This document shows positions 25,315 through 32,967 of a DNA stretch of 64,000 nucleotides, one piece after another. Made by a program: the position numbers and the translations under genes. Origin of the DNA: Maritalea sp049801075 (GTDB taxonomy: Bacteria > Pseudomonadota > Alphaproteobacteria > Rhizobiales > Devosiaceae); the NCBI RefSeq assembly GCF_049801075.1, contig NZ_JBNAGG010000004.1, forward strand, positions 124,001-188,000, given 5' to 3'. How positions within the stretch are numbered: position 1 is the first letter of the stretch; each line of letters begins with the position of its first letter. Under the pieces are notes generated by a model. That model did no database searches, was not told the origin of the DNA, and saw only the letters and a program-made list of their open reading frames with translations.

Positions 25315-25901
25315 TAGCCTGTCACTTGCTCAATGATTTGCTGCATCGCTACAATCGGGTCTGCCGCGTCAAAAAGATGTTCGCGCAGGGCGCAAAACTC
25401 TACCTTCTTATTCAAAAGGCTCAAATCTTGCACAAAGCCGACTGCAGGCACTTCAAAAGTTTCTGCCCACCAATTCGCCATTTCTGCCGTTTCGGCATCG
25501 TCCGACTTGCCGCCCGGCGCCAAATGACCAAAAAACACGTAATCTGTGCCTTGTTCGCCTTTGGTCATCGCATCGTGGCGGGAGAAGACTTCGCCTGCGC
25601 CAACAATGGCTGCGGGTTTTAGTTTCTTGGCCCAATTGCCGGTTTCTTTTGCGCTTTGTGTCAGGTGCACGCCATCTGCATTCAAACGTTCAACCGCTTC
25701 TGGCATATTGTCCAACAGCACTGCAACATTGCTTGCTTGTGCGTCTTTGATCAGACTTTTGGCCCAATCTTTATAGTTTTTTTCGTCCAAGCTGCCGCGT
25801 TGAATCAGCATGGCCGCCACTTGTCCCGTTTTTGCAAGGGCAAGGCAGATCTTGCGCGTGTTTTCATCGGCTTGAGGCGGGACAATCAAATAAATTTGCA
25901 T
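25314..25901 (-). CDS. Degenerate thiamine phosphate synthase-like (ThiE-fold) protein
   Basis: 195 residues from ATG 25901 (MQIYLIVPPQ). The ThiE TIM-barrel order is recognisable: an IQRGSLDEKN strand, LLDNMPEAVERLNADGVHLTQ, then IVGAGEVFSRHD and GTDYVFFGHLAPGGKSDD. Catalytic residues are missing: the ND pair before the DGVHL strand is LDN here, the aspartate after GVHL(G)Q is absent, and the TxTK phosphate loop is replaced by APGGKSD. It is therefore unlikely to make thiamine phosphate. No other thi genes or TPP riboswitch are nearby. A similar ThiE-like gene follows fba in other Rhizobiales as I recall. Confidence 0.75.
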   Translation of the reverse strand: MQIYLIVPPQADENTRKICLALAKTGQVAAMLIQRGSLDEKNYKDWAKSLIKDAQASNVAVLLDNMPEAVERLNADGVHLTQSAKETGNWAKKLKPAAIVGAGEVFSRHDAMTKGEQGTDYVFFGHLAPGGKSDDAETAEMANWWAETFEVPAVGFVQDLSLLNKKVEFCALREHLFDAADPIVAMQQIIEQVTG

Positions 25902-25984
25902 AGTTGGCGTGGCTTTCTTTTCCCTTTTCGTGCCGTGCAATTTGGGCAGAATATTGAACGCTTACAAGTTAATCGCTTATGAGA

Positions 25985-26021
25985 AAAGAAAAAACCCCCG
26001 CCTTGTCCCAAAGCGGGGGTT
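25985..26021 (-). terminator. Rho-independent terminator of fba
   Basis: Minus-strand stem AACCCCCGC / GCGGGGGTT with an 11-base loop, followed by a T-run (the A-run at 25985-25994 on the plus strand). Confidence 0.88.
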
Positions 26022-26085
26022 CTAAAAGCAGATAGCCTATTGGCCCCTGTCGTGCGCAAAGTGTGGCTAAGTTGTCCCTAAATAC

Positions 26086-27153
26086 TTAGCCGATTTGCGG
26101 ATCCAACTGGCCATCTGCATAACGTTTGGCCATGTCGGCCAAAGGAATAATCGTTCCGATTTTTGAGGCATGGCCCGCGGTGTTGAATTGCTCCAACCGT
26201 TCAATGCACAATTTGGTCATGGCTTCGCGCGCTGGTTTTAGATATTTGCGCGGATCAAATTCGCCTGGGTTTTCTGAAAGAATGCGGCGAATCTGGCCTG
26301 TCATGGCCATGCGGTTATCGGTGTCGATATTGATTTTGCGCACACCATTTTTGATGCCGCGCTGAATTTCCTCGACAGGTACACCCCAAGTTTGCGGAAT
26401 TTTGCCGCCATATTGGTTGATGATGTCCTGCAAATCTTGTGGCACGGAAGAAGAGCCGTGCATCACCAAGTGCGTGTCTGGCAAGCGGCGGTGAATTTCT
26501 TCAATCACATGCATCGCCAAGATTTCACCGTCTGGCTGGCGGGTGAATTTGTAAGCGCCGTGGGATGTGCCCATGGCGATGGCCAAGGCATCCACCTTGG
26601 TTTCATTCACAAATTTCACGGCTTCTTCCGGGTCAGTCAAAAGCTGTTCGGTGGACAGTTTGCCTTCCGCGCCATGGCCATCTTCTTTGTCGCCTTCGCC
26701 TGTTTCCAAGCTGCCCAAAACGCCCAATTCGCCTTCAACGGAGATACCGCCCAAATGGGCTGTGTCGGTCACATTTTTTGTGACGCCGACATTATAGTCC
26801 CAATCGGCGGGTGTTTTGCCATCCTCTTCCAAGGAGCCGTCCATCATCACGGAGGTGAAGCCGGCTTGAATGGCGGTCATGCAGGTTGCAGGGCCGTTGC
26901 CATGGTCGAGGTGAATACAAACGGGAATATGTGGGTAGATTTCTACAATCGCGTCCATCATCCGCTTAAGCATCACATCGTGGGCATAAGACCGTGCGCC
27001 GCGAGAGGCTTGGATGATCACTGGAGAATCGGTTTTGTCTGCCGCTTCGGCAATTGCCAATGCCTGTTCCATATTGTTGATGTTGAACGCAGGCACGCCG
27101 TAATCATGTTCAGCAGCATGATCAAGCAATTGGCGCAAAGTAATGCGGGCCAT
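26086..27153 (-). CDS. fba: Fructose-bisphosphate aldolase, class II
   Basis: 355 residues, Calvin-cycle subtype of class II aldolase. CIHLDHGNGP holds catalytic D83 and zinc ligand H84; ISVEGELGVLGSLETGEGDKEDG, AMGTSHGAYKF, LVMHGSSSVP and KINIDTDNR complete the active site. It interconverts fructose 1,6-bisphosphate with glyceraldehyde 3-phosphate and dihydroxyacetone phosphate. It has its own promoter (27217-27246) and terminator. In relatives it follows pgk directly; here an accessory block separates them. Confidence 0.96.
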   Translation of the reverse strand: MARITLRQLLDHAAEHDYGVPAFNINNMEQALAIAEAADKTDSPVIIQASRGARSYAHDVMLKRMMDAIVEIYPHIPVCIHLDHGNGPATCMTAIQAGFTSVMMDGSLEEDGKTPADWDYNVGVTKNVTDTAHLGGISVEGELGVLGSLETGEGDKEDGHGAEGKLSTEQLLTDPEEAVKFVNETKVDALAIAMGTSHGAYKFTRQPDGEILAMHVIEEIHRRLPDTHLVMHGSSSVPQDLQDIINQYGGKIPQTWGVPVEEIQRGIKNGVRKINIDTDNRMAMTGQIRRILSENPGEFDPRKYLKPAREAMTKLCIERLEQFNTAGHASKIGTIIPLADMAKRYADGQLDPQIG

Positions 27154-27216
27154 TAAACCTCTCCTGAATTGGACTATTCTTATCCCGGGTTCTGGCGTTT
27201 ATTGTGCGCAAAGTCG

Positions 27217-27246
27217 ATATAGACTTTTCGGTGAGGGTGGTATCAA
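27217..27246 (-). promoter_or_regulatory. Predicted promoter of fba
   Basis: On the minus strand TTGATA (27241-27246), an 18-bp spacer and CTATAT (27217-27222), close to the alphaproteobacterial housekeeping consensus, about 64 bp before the fba ATG. The rest of 27154-27404 shows no gene. Confidence 0.6.
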
Positions 27247-27404
27247 TTTGGTATGGTGAAACGGCGTTTAAGCAATGGAAATCAATGGGTTTTCATCGAT
27301 GGCGGCTGGTAACCATATTCATCCGTTTTGCTGATTTATGCTTTATTTGGGCGCAGGGCCGCCCTTGGTGAAGAATTGGCCCACCAGTGGCGGGTCAATT
27401 TAGC

Positions 27405-28127
27405 TTAGCTGGTCAGTGTTTTCATTTTCCACTTATCCAGATTGACGCCTTTAAATAGGAGCCATAGGGCCAGAGAGATTTCTCCGACGCCTGCCACACC
27501 CAAAAGGCTATTTGAGGCGATGGAGAAAACCGAGATGTCCATCCAGCCCAGAATGCGTCCGAGAGAATCCGTCATATACCCGAAGCCGCCGATAAAGAGG
27601 GCGACGCCGATTAAGCGCGGCAGGTAGGTGCTGTTGAACACGAGATAGCCCAAAAAGATCAGGTGCAGCGCGAAAGCAAATTGCCATGCCAAGGTGCCAT
27701 ATGTGTGCAAATTGAACATGAGATTGCTGAGATCCGCCACAGGCAATGCGGCATAGTCAGTTGTCGCCGTGTGGTAGGCGCCCAAAAGCGGCACAATGTT
27801 CATGCCGATGATCACGGTCATGGTCAGGCGCGCGGCCAAAGCGATCAGCGCGAAGGTCTGGCTGACTGGCTTGGTGAGCACATAAAGCAGGCAGGACAGC
27901 ACGATCTCTGTCAGGAAAATCGCCACCTGAGCGCCGATGCCATAAAAGAACATGTTCGAATTGCCCGTCAGATTTGCCAATGTTTGGGTGGCATTTTCGG
28001 CCACAAAGATTTGTTCGGGCATCAACATCAGGCCAATTGGGCCGGTGACCACAAGAATGAGAAAGCACAGTCCTGTGAAAATCGTTGTCTTACGCAAATT
28101 TTGAGTGGGAATATGGGTCATTTTCAT
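27405..28127 (-). CDS. DUF4386 family membrane protein
   Basis: 240 residues from ATG 28127 (MKMTHIPTQN). Six to seven hydrophobic helices with the family features TGLCFLILVVTGPIG, an extracytoplasmic loop with ATQTLANLTGN, and NLHTYGTLAWQFAFALHLIFLGYLVFNS. Function unknown. Its ATG overlaps the stop of the upstream dehydrogenase by 4 bp, making it the last gene of a methyltransferase-dehydrogenase-DUF4386 operon in the accessory block. Confidence 0.82.
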   Translation of the reverse strand: MKMTHIPTQNLRKTTIFTGLCFLILVVTGPIGLMLMPEQIFVAENATQTLANLTGNSNMFFYGIGAQVAIFLTEIVLSCLLYVLTKPVSQTFALIALAARLTMTVIIGMNIVPLLGAYHTATTDYAALPVADLSNLMFNLHTYGTLAWQFAFALHLIFLGYLVFNSTYLPRLIGVALFIGGFGYMTDSLGRILGWMDISVFSIASNSLLGVAGVGEISLALWLLFKGVNLDKWKMKTLTS

Positions 28128-29125
28128 GTCCGTGATTGCGGGTGAATGATGATGCACCCTTGTTGCTGGTTGGTGTCGTAAAGTTTGGCCGCTTCCACGG
28201 CTTGATCAATCGGGAAGTTGTGCGAAACCAATGGCTTCAGCGCGCCGCTTGATAACAGTTCGGAGATGGCAGAAAGGCTTTCGGGTGAGGCGGGTGCCAA
28301 CACGCAAATTTGTTCTTTGCCACCTTTGCCTTTGGTTTTGCGCTGCTTGAGCAGGTGCGAAATGTAAAACATCACCAAAAGGTGCTTGCCTTTGTCTGTC
28401 AGTACCGGCTCCACTTTTTTAAAGGGTAAAAATCCGGCGCAATCGAAAATGGCGTCATATTTTTTGTCCTGATGGGTGAAATCTGTTGTGCGATAATCGA
28501 TGGCTTCGTCGGCGCCGAGGGCCAAAACAAGCTCTTTGTTTTGCGCTGAGCAAGTGCCCGTAACATGTGCGCCGAGATGTTTGGCCAGTTGCACCGACAC
28601 ACGACCGATGCCGCCTGAAGCGCCGTTGATCAACACTTTGTCGCCGGGCTTAATGTTGGCTTGCTGCACAAAAAAATAGGCGGTTTGCGCGTTGGAGCCA
28701 CCGATGGCTGCTGCATCATCGAACGACACATTGTCAGGACAATGCATGAAAGGGGCATTTTCCGGCAGGCAAACAAATTCTGCCATTGCCCCAAAGCGCA
28801 TATCGGTGAAGCCAAATACACGATCACCTGGCTTATATTTACTCACCTTATTGCCCGCGCTTTCGACAACGCCTGCGAATTCGCCGCCTAAAATGCGGTT
28901 GCGGGGTTTGAAAATACCCATCAAGATTTTGGCGGGCAGGCGCATCAGTGGCCAAGGTGATTTGCCTGTGCGGGCGATGGCATCGCCATTGCTCACATGC
29001 ACGGCTTCAACGCGAATACGCACTTCGTCCTCGTTCGGGGTTGGGATGGGCATGTCGCGGATTTGGAGCACTTCAGGGCCGCCAAATTTCTCGTAGTAAA
29101 CGGCTTTCATGGTTTGGTTCGTCAT
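28124..29125 (-). CDS. NAD(P)-dependent alcohol dehydrogenase/quinone reductase (MDR, zinc-independent)
   Basis: 333 residues (ATG 29125; ATG 29110 is an alternative giving MKAVYYEKFGGPEVL). GroES-like half with GGEFAGVVESAGNKVSKYKPGDRVFGF and Rossmann motif NGASGGIGRVSVQLAKHLGAHV near residues 145-165. The structural-zinc cysteine cluster is absent. Substrate unknown. It lies 7 bp downstream of the methyltransferase stop and overlaps the DUF4386 gene, so all three are one transcript. Confidence 0.88.
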   Translation of the reverse strand: MTNQTMKAVYYEKFGGPEVLQIRDMPIPTPNEDEVRIRVEAVHVSNGDAIARTGKSPWPLMRLPAKILMGIFKPRNRILGGEFAGVVESAGNKVSKYKPGDRVFGFTDMRFGAMAEFVCLPENAPFMHCPDNVSFDDAAAIGGSNAQTAYFFVQQANIKPGDKVLINGASGGIGRVSVQLAKHLGAHVTGTCSAQNKELVLALGADEAIDYRTTDFTHQDKKYDAIFDCAGFLPFKKVEPVLTDKGKHLLVMFYISHLLKQRKTKGKGGKEQICVLAPASPESLSAISELLSSGALKPLVSHNFPIDQAVEAAKLYDTNQQQGCIIIHPQSRT

Positions 29126-29132
29126 GTTGTTC

Positions 29133-29780
29133 TCAATTCATGTTTGGTTTTTGGGCTGCTATGGAGCAGCGAAAATCTTGGGTTGGGTCATAGTTGCTAC
29201 CGAGTATGGTGAAGCCAAAATGCTCAAGCTCGGCTTTTGGCGCATCTTTGGTGTAGCGATGGATGTGCGGCACCAAGCCAACTGCACCTGCAGGATAGAG
29301 CAGAGCTTTTTGCCACCATGGCATTTCGTCTACACATGGTGTTTCCACCATCAATCGGCCGCCGGGTTTTAAGAGCTGCTTCAATCGTGGGATCAGCTTT
29401 TGATGGTCTTTTGCCAAATGCAGCACATTGAGCGCGAGGATCACATCATACGTTTCTGGCTCGAGGCGCGGGTCAAAAACATTGGTGGCCAGAAAACTGA
29501 CATTGCTCAGGCCATGCTGTGCGGCTTTTGCCGTGGCCAATTCGATCATTTTTTCGCTGAGGTCGATGCCTTCAACGGTTTTGGCAGTGGTGGCGAGGTC
29601 GCGGGCAATCTCGCCGCTGGCGCAACCAAAATCCAATACGTGATCAGAGGGCTGAATGAGCGATTTGAGGTTGCTTAAACGTTGGTCGTATTGTGCGTCA
29701 TGTTTCGAGATGGCGCGGTCATATTTTGTGGCCTGCTTGTCCCAAAAAGGATCGGTCTTATGTGGCTGTGAATTTGACAT
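29133..29780 (-). CDS. Class I SAM-dependent methyltransferase
   Basis: 215 residues from ATG 29780 (MSNSQPHKTDPFWDKQA); upstream in-frame ATG at 29807 is less likely. Motif I VLDFGCASGEIARDLA (residues 48-62), acidic post-I EGIDLSEKMIE, and LNVLHLAKDH with LKQLLKPGGRLMVETP are typical of UbiE-like small-molecule methyltransferases. Substrate unknown. First gene of the three-gene operon. Confidence 0.88.
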   Translation of the reverse strand: MSNSQPHKTDPFWDKQATKYDRAISKHDAQYDQRLSNLKSLIQPSDHVLDFGCASGEIARDLATTAKTVEGIDLSEKMIELATAKAAQHGLSNVSFLATNVFDPRLEPETYDVILALNVLHLAKDHQKLIPRLKQLLKPGGRLMVETPCVDEMPWWQKALLYPAGAVGLVPHIHRYTKDAPKAELEHFGFTILGSNYDPTQDFRCSIAAQKPNMN

Positions 29781-29875
29781 AGCTCTGGCGCTTTCCGAGT
29801 TGATCATGTCAATCGAATTGGGGTTGAAATCATAGTGATGTGCGGGGTGCCGCGCATTGCGGTGGCTATTTCGCC

Positions 29876-30115
29876 TTACTCATCTGGCGGCGGGATATAG
29901 CCAAACACGTCTTCAATTGGCGTTTCGAATGCGTGGGCAATTTGAAACGCCAGTTCCAACGAAGGGGAGTATTTGGCCGCCTCGATTGCCACGATGGTTT
30001 GGCGGGATACGCCTACTTTTTCGGCGAGTGCTTTTTGGCTCATTTCATCATGATCAAAGCGCAGCCGCCTAATATTGTTGGTGAGTTCACCTTTGCTGCT
30101 TTTCTTTTTCGCCAT
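29876..30115 (-). CDS. XRE (Cro/CI) family transcriptional regulator
   Basis: 79 residues: a lysine-rich start, then a five-helix DNA-binding domain (NNIRRLRFDHDEMSQKALAEKVGVSRQTIVAIEAAKYSPSLELAFQIAHAF) and a short tail ending GYIPPPDE. Small regulators of this type are commonly coupled to a small membrane protein, as here: the upstream membrane gene ends 3 bp before this start. Likely autoregulation through the repeats at 30621-30682. Confidence 0.92.
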   Translation of the reverse strand: MAKKKSSKGELTNNIRRLRFDHDEMSQKALAEKVGVSRQTIVAIEAAKYSPSLELAFQIAHAFETPIEDVFGYIPPPDE

Positions 30116-30117
30116 GA

Positions 30118-30564
30118 TTAAAATCCCCGACGATAAAGTACGAGCCGCGTTGCGCCTTCAATTAGGCTTGCGATGAACATGGCATAGATGAAGCCTAACA
30201 GGATGAATTGCATTGGTGCGCCGAGGGCGAGCCAAATCATGCCGCCAACGAAGAAGATGGAGAAGGTGATGAAGCCCACCTTCATGCCGATCAAATCGAT
30301 CAGCTTATCGCGTTCGTCTGCGGTGTCGAATTCAGTTTCGCGGGTGATGATCGCATTTGCGAGGCTCACCAAAATGCTGACGATGATGGTGACGATTATT
30401 GAACCACCAATCAATTTGATGGCGCTCCACCCAATTTGAATGCCCGCATCTGGGCCGTCCAACAGCCCGGCTTGAAATTGGCCGTGCATATGGACGCTGT
30501 AAACAGCCATCACAATGATGCCGGTAAGAAGATAGGTGACGATGTTGCGTTCTTGATAAGACAT
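30118..30564 (-). CDS. Small four-helix membrane protein paired with XRE regulator
   Basis: 148 residues with four hydrophobic helices (about 9-24, 50-72, 94-112 and 118-137) and a charged loop ETEFDTADERDKLIDLIG between helices two and three. The ERD loop and pairing with an XRE gene resemble DUF2178-type proteins; this assignment is tentative. It might sense membrane state or counter the regulator. First gene of the two-gene operon. Confidence 0.78.
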   Translation of the reverse strand: MSYQERNIVTYLLTGIIVMAVYSVHMHGQFQAGLLDGPDAGIQIGWSAIKLIGGSIIVTIIVSILVSLANAIITRETEFDTADERDKLIDLIGMKVGFITFSIFFVGGMIWLALGAPMQFILLGFIYAMFIASLIEGATRLVLYRRGF

Positions 30565-30620
30565 TTTGCTGCTCTATGTGTCATTAAATTTATACATGTT
30601 GTCATGTTTGTTGGACTATG

Positions 30621-30682
30621 TGTACGGTATTTCATACATAGTGTCAAATATTTTTGACATATAGACGTAAATTTTTGACATA
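30621..30682. promoter_or_regulatory. Nested inverted and direct repeats upstream of the XRE operon
   Basis: TGTCAAA-TATT-TTTGACA is a perfect inverted repeat at 30642-30659, and another TTTGACA lies exactly 21 bp on at 30674-30680. An outer imperfect pair ACTATGTGTA / CATACATAGT covers about 30615-30642. The TGTCAA arm read on the minus strand is a consensus -35 (TTGACA) for the operon, so binding would block RNA polymerase. Confidence 0.6.
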
Positions 30683-30723
30683 CTTATGGCGTCATCTGAA
30701 AATTAGCTTTAAAATTCAAATGG

Positions 30724-31722
30724 TTATATTGCGGTGGGATAGGGAGAATTTTGCTCGCTATTGGGGATCATGTGCACCACATGTTTGCCCTTGGCGAGAA
30801 ATTTGGATTGCGCATCCATTGCTGATTTGAGCTGTTCGAAGGGGTAAACGTGCTCAATAAAGCAGCGAATTTTTCGATCTTGCACCATTTTGACGAGCTT
30901 TGCCATGTCTTCAGCGCTGTTGTTCCACATGAGAATCTTGACCGACTTGCCATCTTCGCGTGTTTTGCGGCTGGCTAAAAACATACGCAGCGGATTAAAG
31001 GGCTTGCCGCCGACAACCATATATCTGCCGCGTGATTTCAGGGCACGTAGGCTATGGGCTGGACTGCGTTGGGCCACCATATCAATCACAATATCGAATT
31101 TTTGCGTAAGATCTGTGAAGTCCGTTTGCTTGTAGTCATAAACATGGTCGGCGCCGAATGATTTCATGGCGTCCAGTTTTTCAGCGTTGTCGACGCCATG
31201 CACCGTGGCGCCATAATATTTGGCAAGCTGGATGGCAAACATGCCTGCGCCGCCACCGCCGCCATTTATCAACACATGCATGCAGGGCTGCACATTGGCC
31301 GTACGCAAAGCTTGCAATGCTAGGAGCCCTGCCTGAGGTAAAGTTGCTGCTTCGGCAAAGCTGACAGTCTCTGGTATTTTGGCGAAATTAGCTGCTTTGC
31401 CTGTCGCATATTCAGCAAATGCACCCCACCCGCTTTCGGAAAGGTCACCGAATACGCGCTCGCCGACATTAAATCCTTCAACCTCATCACCAACTGCGGC
31501 CACGATGCCCGCAGCGTCGCCACCTAAGATGCGATGGGCTGGTGCTTTAAAGCTTTCAAAGCGGGTAAAGACATGGCCGCGCAGCTTGTCCCAGTCCCAA
31601 CTGTTCAGCGATGTCGCGTGGACTTGTATCAAAATTTCGTCTGATTTGGGGGCAGGCAAATTAACATCTTCCAGGTGAAGATTTTCGGCAGCGCCGTATT
31701 TGTCGCAAATATAGGCTTTCAT
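30724..31722 (-). CDS. NAD(P)-dependent alcohol dehydrogenase/quinone reductase (MDR, zinc-independent)
   Basis: 332 residues from ATG 31722 (MKAYICDKYGAAENLHLEDV); five codons earlier is another ATG. GroES half with HRILGGDAAGIVAAVGDEVEGFNVGERVFGDL, then INGGGGGAGMFAIQLAKYYGATV (Rossmann). Zinc ligands absent. It is a second MDR enzyme in the same block, only distantly like the one at 28124. It follows the HxlR gene on the same strand by about 50 bp and may be under its control. Confidence 0.87.
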   Translation of the reverse strand: MKAYICDKYGAAENLHLEDVNLPAPKSDEILIQVHATSLNSWDWDKLRGHVFTRFESFKAPAHRILGGDAAGIVAAVGDEVEGFNVGERVFGDLSESGWGAFAEYATGKAANFAKIPETVSFAEAATLPQAGLLALQALRTANVQPCMHVLINGGGGGAGMFAIQLAKYYGATVHGVDNAEKLDAMKSFGADHVYDYKQTDFTDLTQKFDIVIDMVAQRSPAHSLRALKSRGRYMVVGGKPFNPLRMFLASRKTREDGKSVKILMWNNSAEDMAKLVKMVQDRKIRCFIEHVYPFEQLKSAMDAQSKFLAKGKHVVHMIPNSEQNSPYPTAI

Positions 31723-31775
31723 GGCGCCCTCATACATATTCCAATTTTATAACATGAGCGCAAATTATGGCTTCA

Positions 31776-32120
31776 TCAAGCCGAGTCCTTCAATTTATGC
31801 CCGACATTCACAATGGCAGCGAGGGCTGGCACCAATTCGGCCCCCAATGAGGTGAGTTCATATTCCACTGACGGTGGCGAAGTGGGGCGCACGGTGCGGG
31901 TGACTACCCCACGAGCGGTGAGTTCTTTCAGCCTTGCTGACAAAATTTTGGCCGAAATGGGCGGAATGTCGACACGCAGTTCATTGAAACGGCGCGGCCC
32001 GGCGCGCAGGTGCCAGATCACATTGGGCGCCCATGCACCTGCAATAAGCGCCATGCACTCTGTCAGCGCGCACCCTTGCGGTGGTGTTGGGCTGGTGTTT
32101 TTGCGGACTTTGAGCGACAT
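31776..32120 (-). CDS. HxlR family transcriptional regulator
   Basis: 114 residues from ATG 32120 (MSLKVRKNTSPTPPQG), preceded by AGGGGAG; the longer frame to 32213 is rejected. Winged helix of the HxlR type: CALTECMALIAGAWAPNVIWHLRAGPRRFNELR, then PPISAKILSARLKELTARGVVTR and the wing PPSVEYELTSLG. Cysteines at residues 17 and 22 sit where redox-sensing HxlR members (HypR, YodB, QorR) carry their sensing cysteine. It is divergent from a SnoaL-tautomerase pair over a shared operator region. Confidence 0.93.
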   Translation of the reverse strand: MSLKVRKNTSPTPPQGCALTECMALIAGAWAPNVIWHLRAGPRRFNELRVDIPPISAKILSARLKELTARGVVTRTVRPTSPPSVEYELTSLGAELVPALAAIVNVGHKLKDSA

Positions 32121-32226
32121 AAGCTCCCCTCTTTGGTCGGTGGGTTCTTGCGGTACAAACGCGACGGTGTCGCGACCGCAAAGATGGGCGCAAAGCGTGC
32201 CATCCATCGCCACCAGCTTACCCAGC

Positions 32227-32264
32227 GGTAACCTCTAAACAGAAGTTACCATTAGTTACTGGGT
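32227..32264. promoter_or_regulatory. Candidate HxlR operator
   Basis: GGTAAC (32227-32232) and GTTACC (32245-32250) form an inverted repeat. AGTTACC (32244-32250) and AGTTACT (32254-32260) form a direct repeat with a 10-bp period. The cluster lies in the divergent hxlR / SnoaL-like promoter region. Confidence 0.55.
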
Positions 32265-32321
32265 TGTCAATGGAAACCGAACGCATAGACTGAGGCTGTT
32301 GTTCCAAACAAAGGAAAAATC

Positions 32322-32735
32322 ATGCAGTACGCTCAGCTTGAACATGCCGAAAATGCAGAAACCACCCAGCAGATAGCGGCCATCTTGCCGGTATTGCAGC
32401 GCTATTTTGACGGGCTTTATCATTGTGATGTCGAGCTTTTTCAGCAGATATTTCACGCGAATGCCGTTTATGCCACGGCAGATGAAACGCCTTTGCTCTA
32501 TCGCGACATGCCCACTTATTTTGAAGTGCTTGCACAGCGTGAGGCACCTGCAAAGCGCGGTGAAACTCGGCACGATGTAATCGATCAAATTCAGTTTGCT
32601 GGTGCCAACACCGCTTTTGCCCGAGTGCGTTGTCGGATTGGTACTAAGCAATTTATTGATTTTTTGACGCTGGTGCGCGAGGCGGGCCAATGGAAAATCA
32701 TGGCGAAAATCTTCCATATTCAGGAGGTTGTCTAA
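32322..32735 (+). CDS. SnoaL/NTF2-like (putative lumazine-binding type) protein
   Basis: 137 residues, alpha+beta NTF2-like fold: ILPVLQRYFDGLYHCDVELFQQIFHANAVYAT at the N terminus and FLTLVREAGQWKIMAKIFH at the C terminus, the usual cone-fold pattern. Such proteins are small isomerases or ligand-binding proteins. ATG 32322 is preceded by AAAGGAAAAATC. The stop overlaps the ATG of the tautomerase (TAATG), so the two are coupled. Divergent from HxlR. Confidence 0.86.
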   Translation: MQYAQLEHAENAETTQQIAAILPVLQRYFDGLYHCDVELFQQIFHANAVYATADETPLLYRDMPTYFEVLAQREAPAKRGETRHDVIDQIQFAGANTAFARVRCRIGTKQFIDFLTLVREAGQWKIMAKIFHIQEVV

Positions 32736-32938
32736 TGCCCTATGTCCATATTGAAGTCACTGATGAAGGTGTAACGTCGGCGCAAAAGAAAGCGTTGATT
32801 AAGGGCGCCACAGAACTATTGCAGCAGGTGTTGCACAAAGATCCTGCAACCACATTTGTGGTGATTGATGAGGTGCCTTTGGAAAATTGGGGCATTGGTG
32901 GATTGCCTGTGCCAGAGTTTCGCGCACAACAAAAATAA
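32735..32938 (+). CDS. 4-oxalocrotonate tautomerase family protein
   Basis: 67 residues from ATG 32735, whose A is the last base of the upstream stop. Proline is the second residue (MPYVHIEV), so it would be the catalytic amino-terminal proline after methionine removal. The family sequence VVIDEVPLENWGIGGLP is present. It would tautomerise enol/keto forms of small unsaturated acids or quinone-like compounds; exact substrate unknown. Ends at a strong terminator shared with pgk. Confidence 0.9.
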   Translation: MPYVHIEVTDEGVTSAQKKALIKGATELLQQVLHKDPATTFVVIDEVPLENWGIGGLPVPEFRAQQK

Positions 32939-32963
32939 AAAAGCCCCGCAATGCGGGGCTTTC
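32939..32963. terminator. Bidirectional terminator between the tautomerase gene and pgk
   Basis: Perfect stem AAAAGCCCCGC / GCGGGGCTTT with an AAT loop; A-rich on the left and T-rich on the right, and the flanking genes are convergent. Confidence 0.9.
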
Positions 32964-32967
32964 TTGA

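Noticed and set aside
25901..26085. TPP riboswitch before the ThiE-like gene
   Set aside because: No CTGAGA or ACCTGA-type conserved core is visible; the only structure is the fba terminator.
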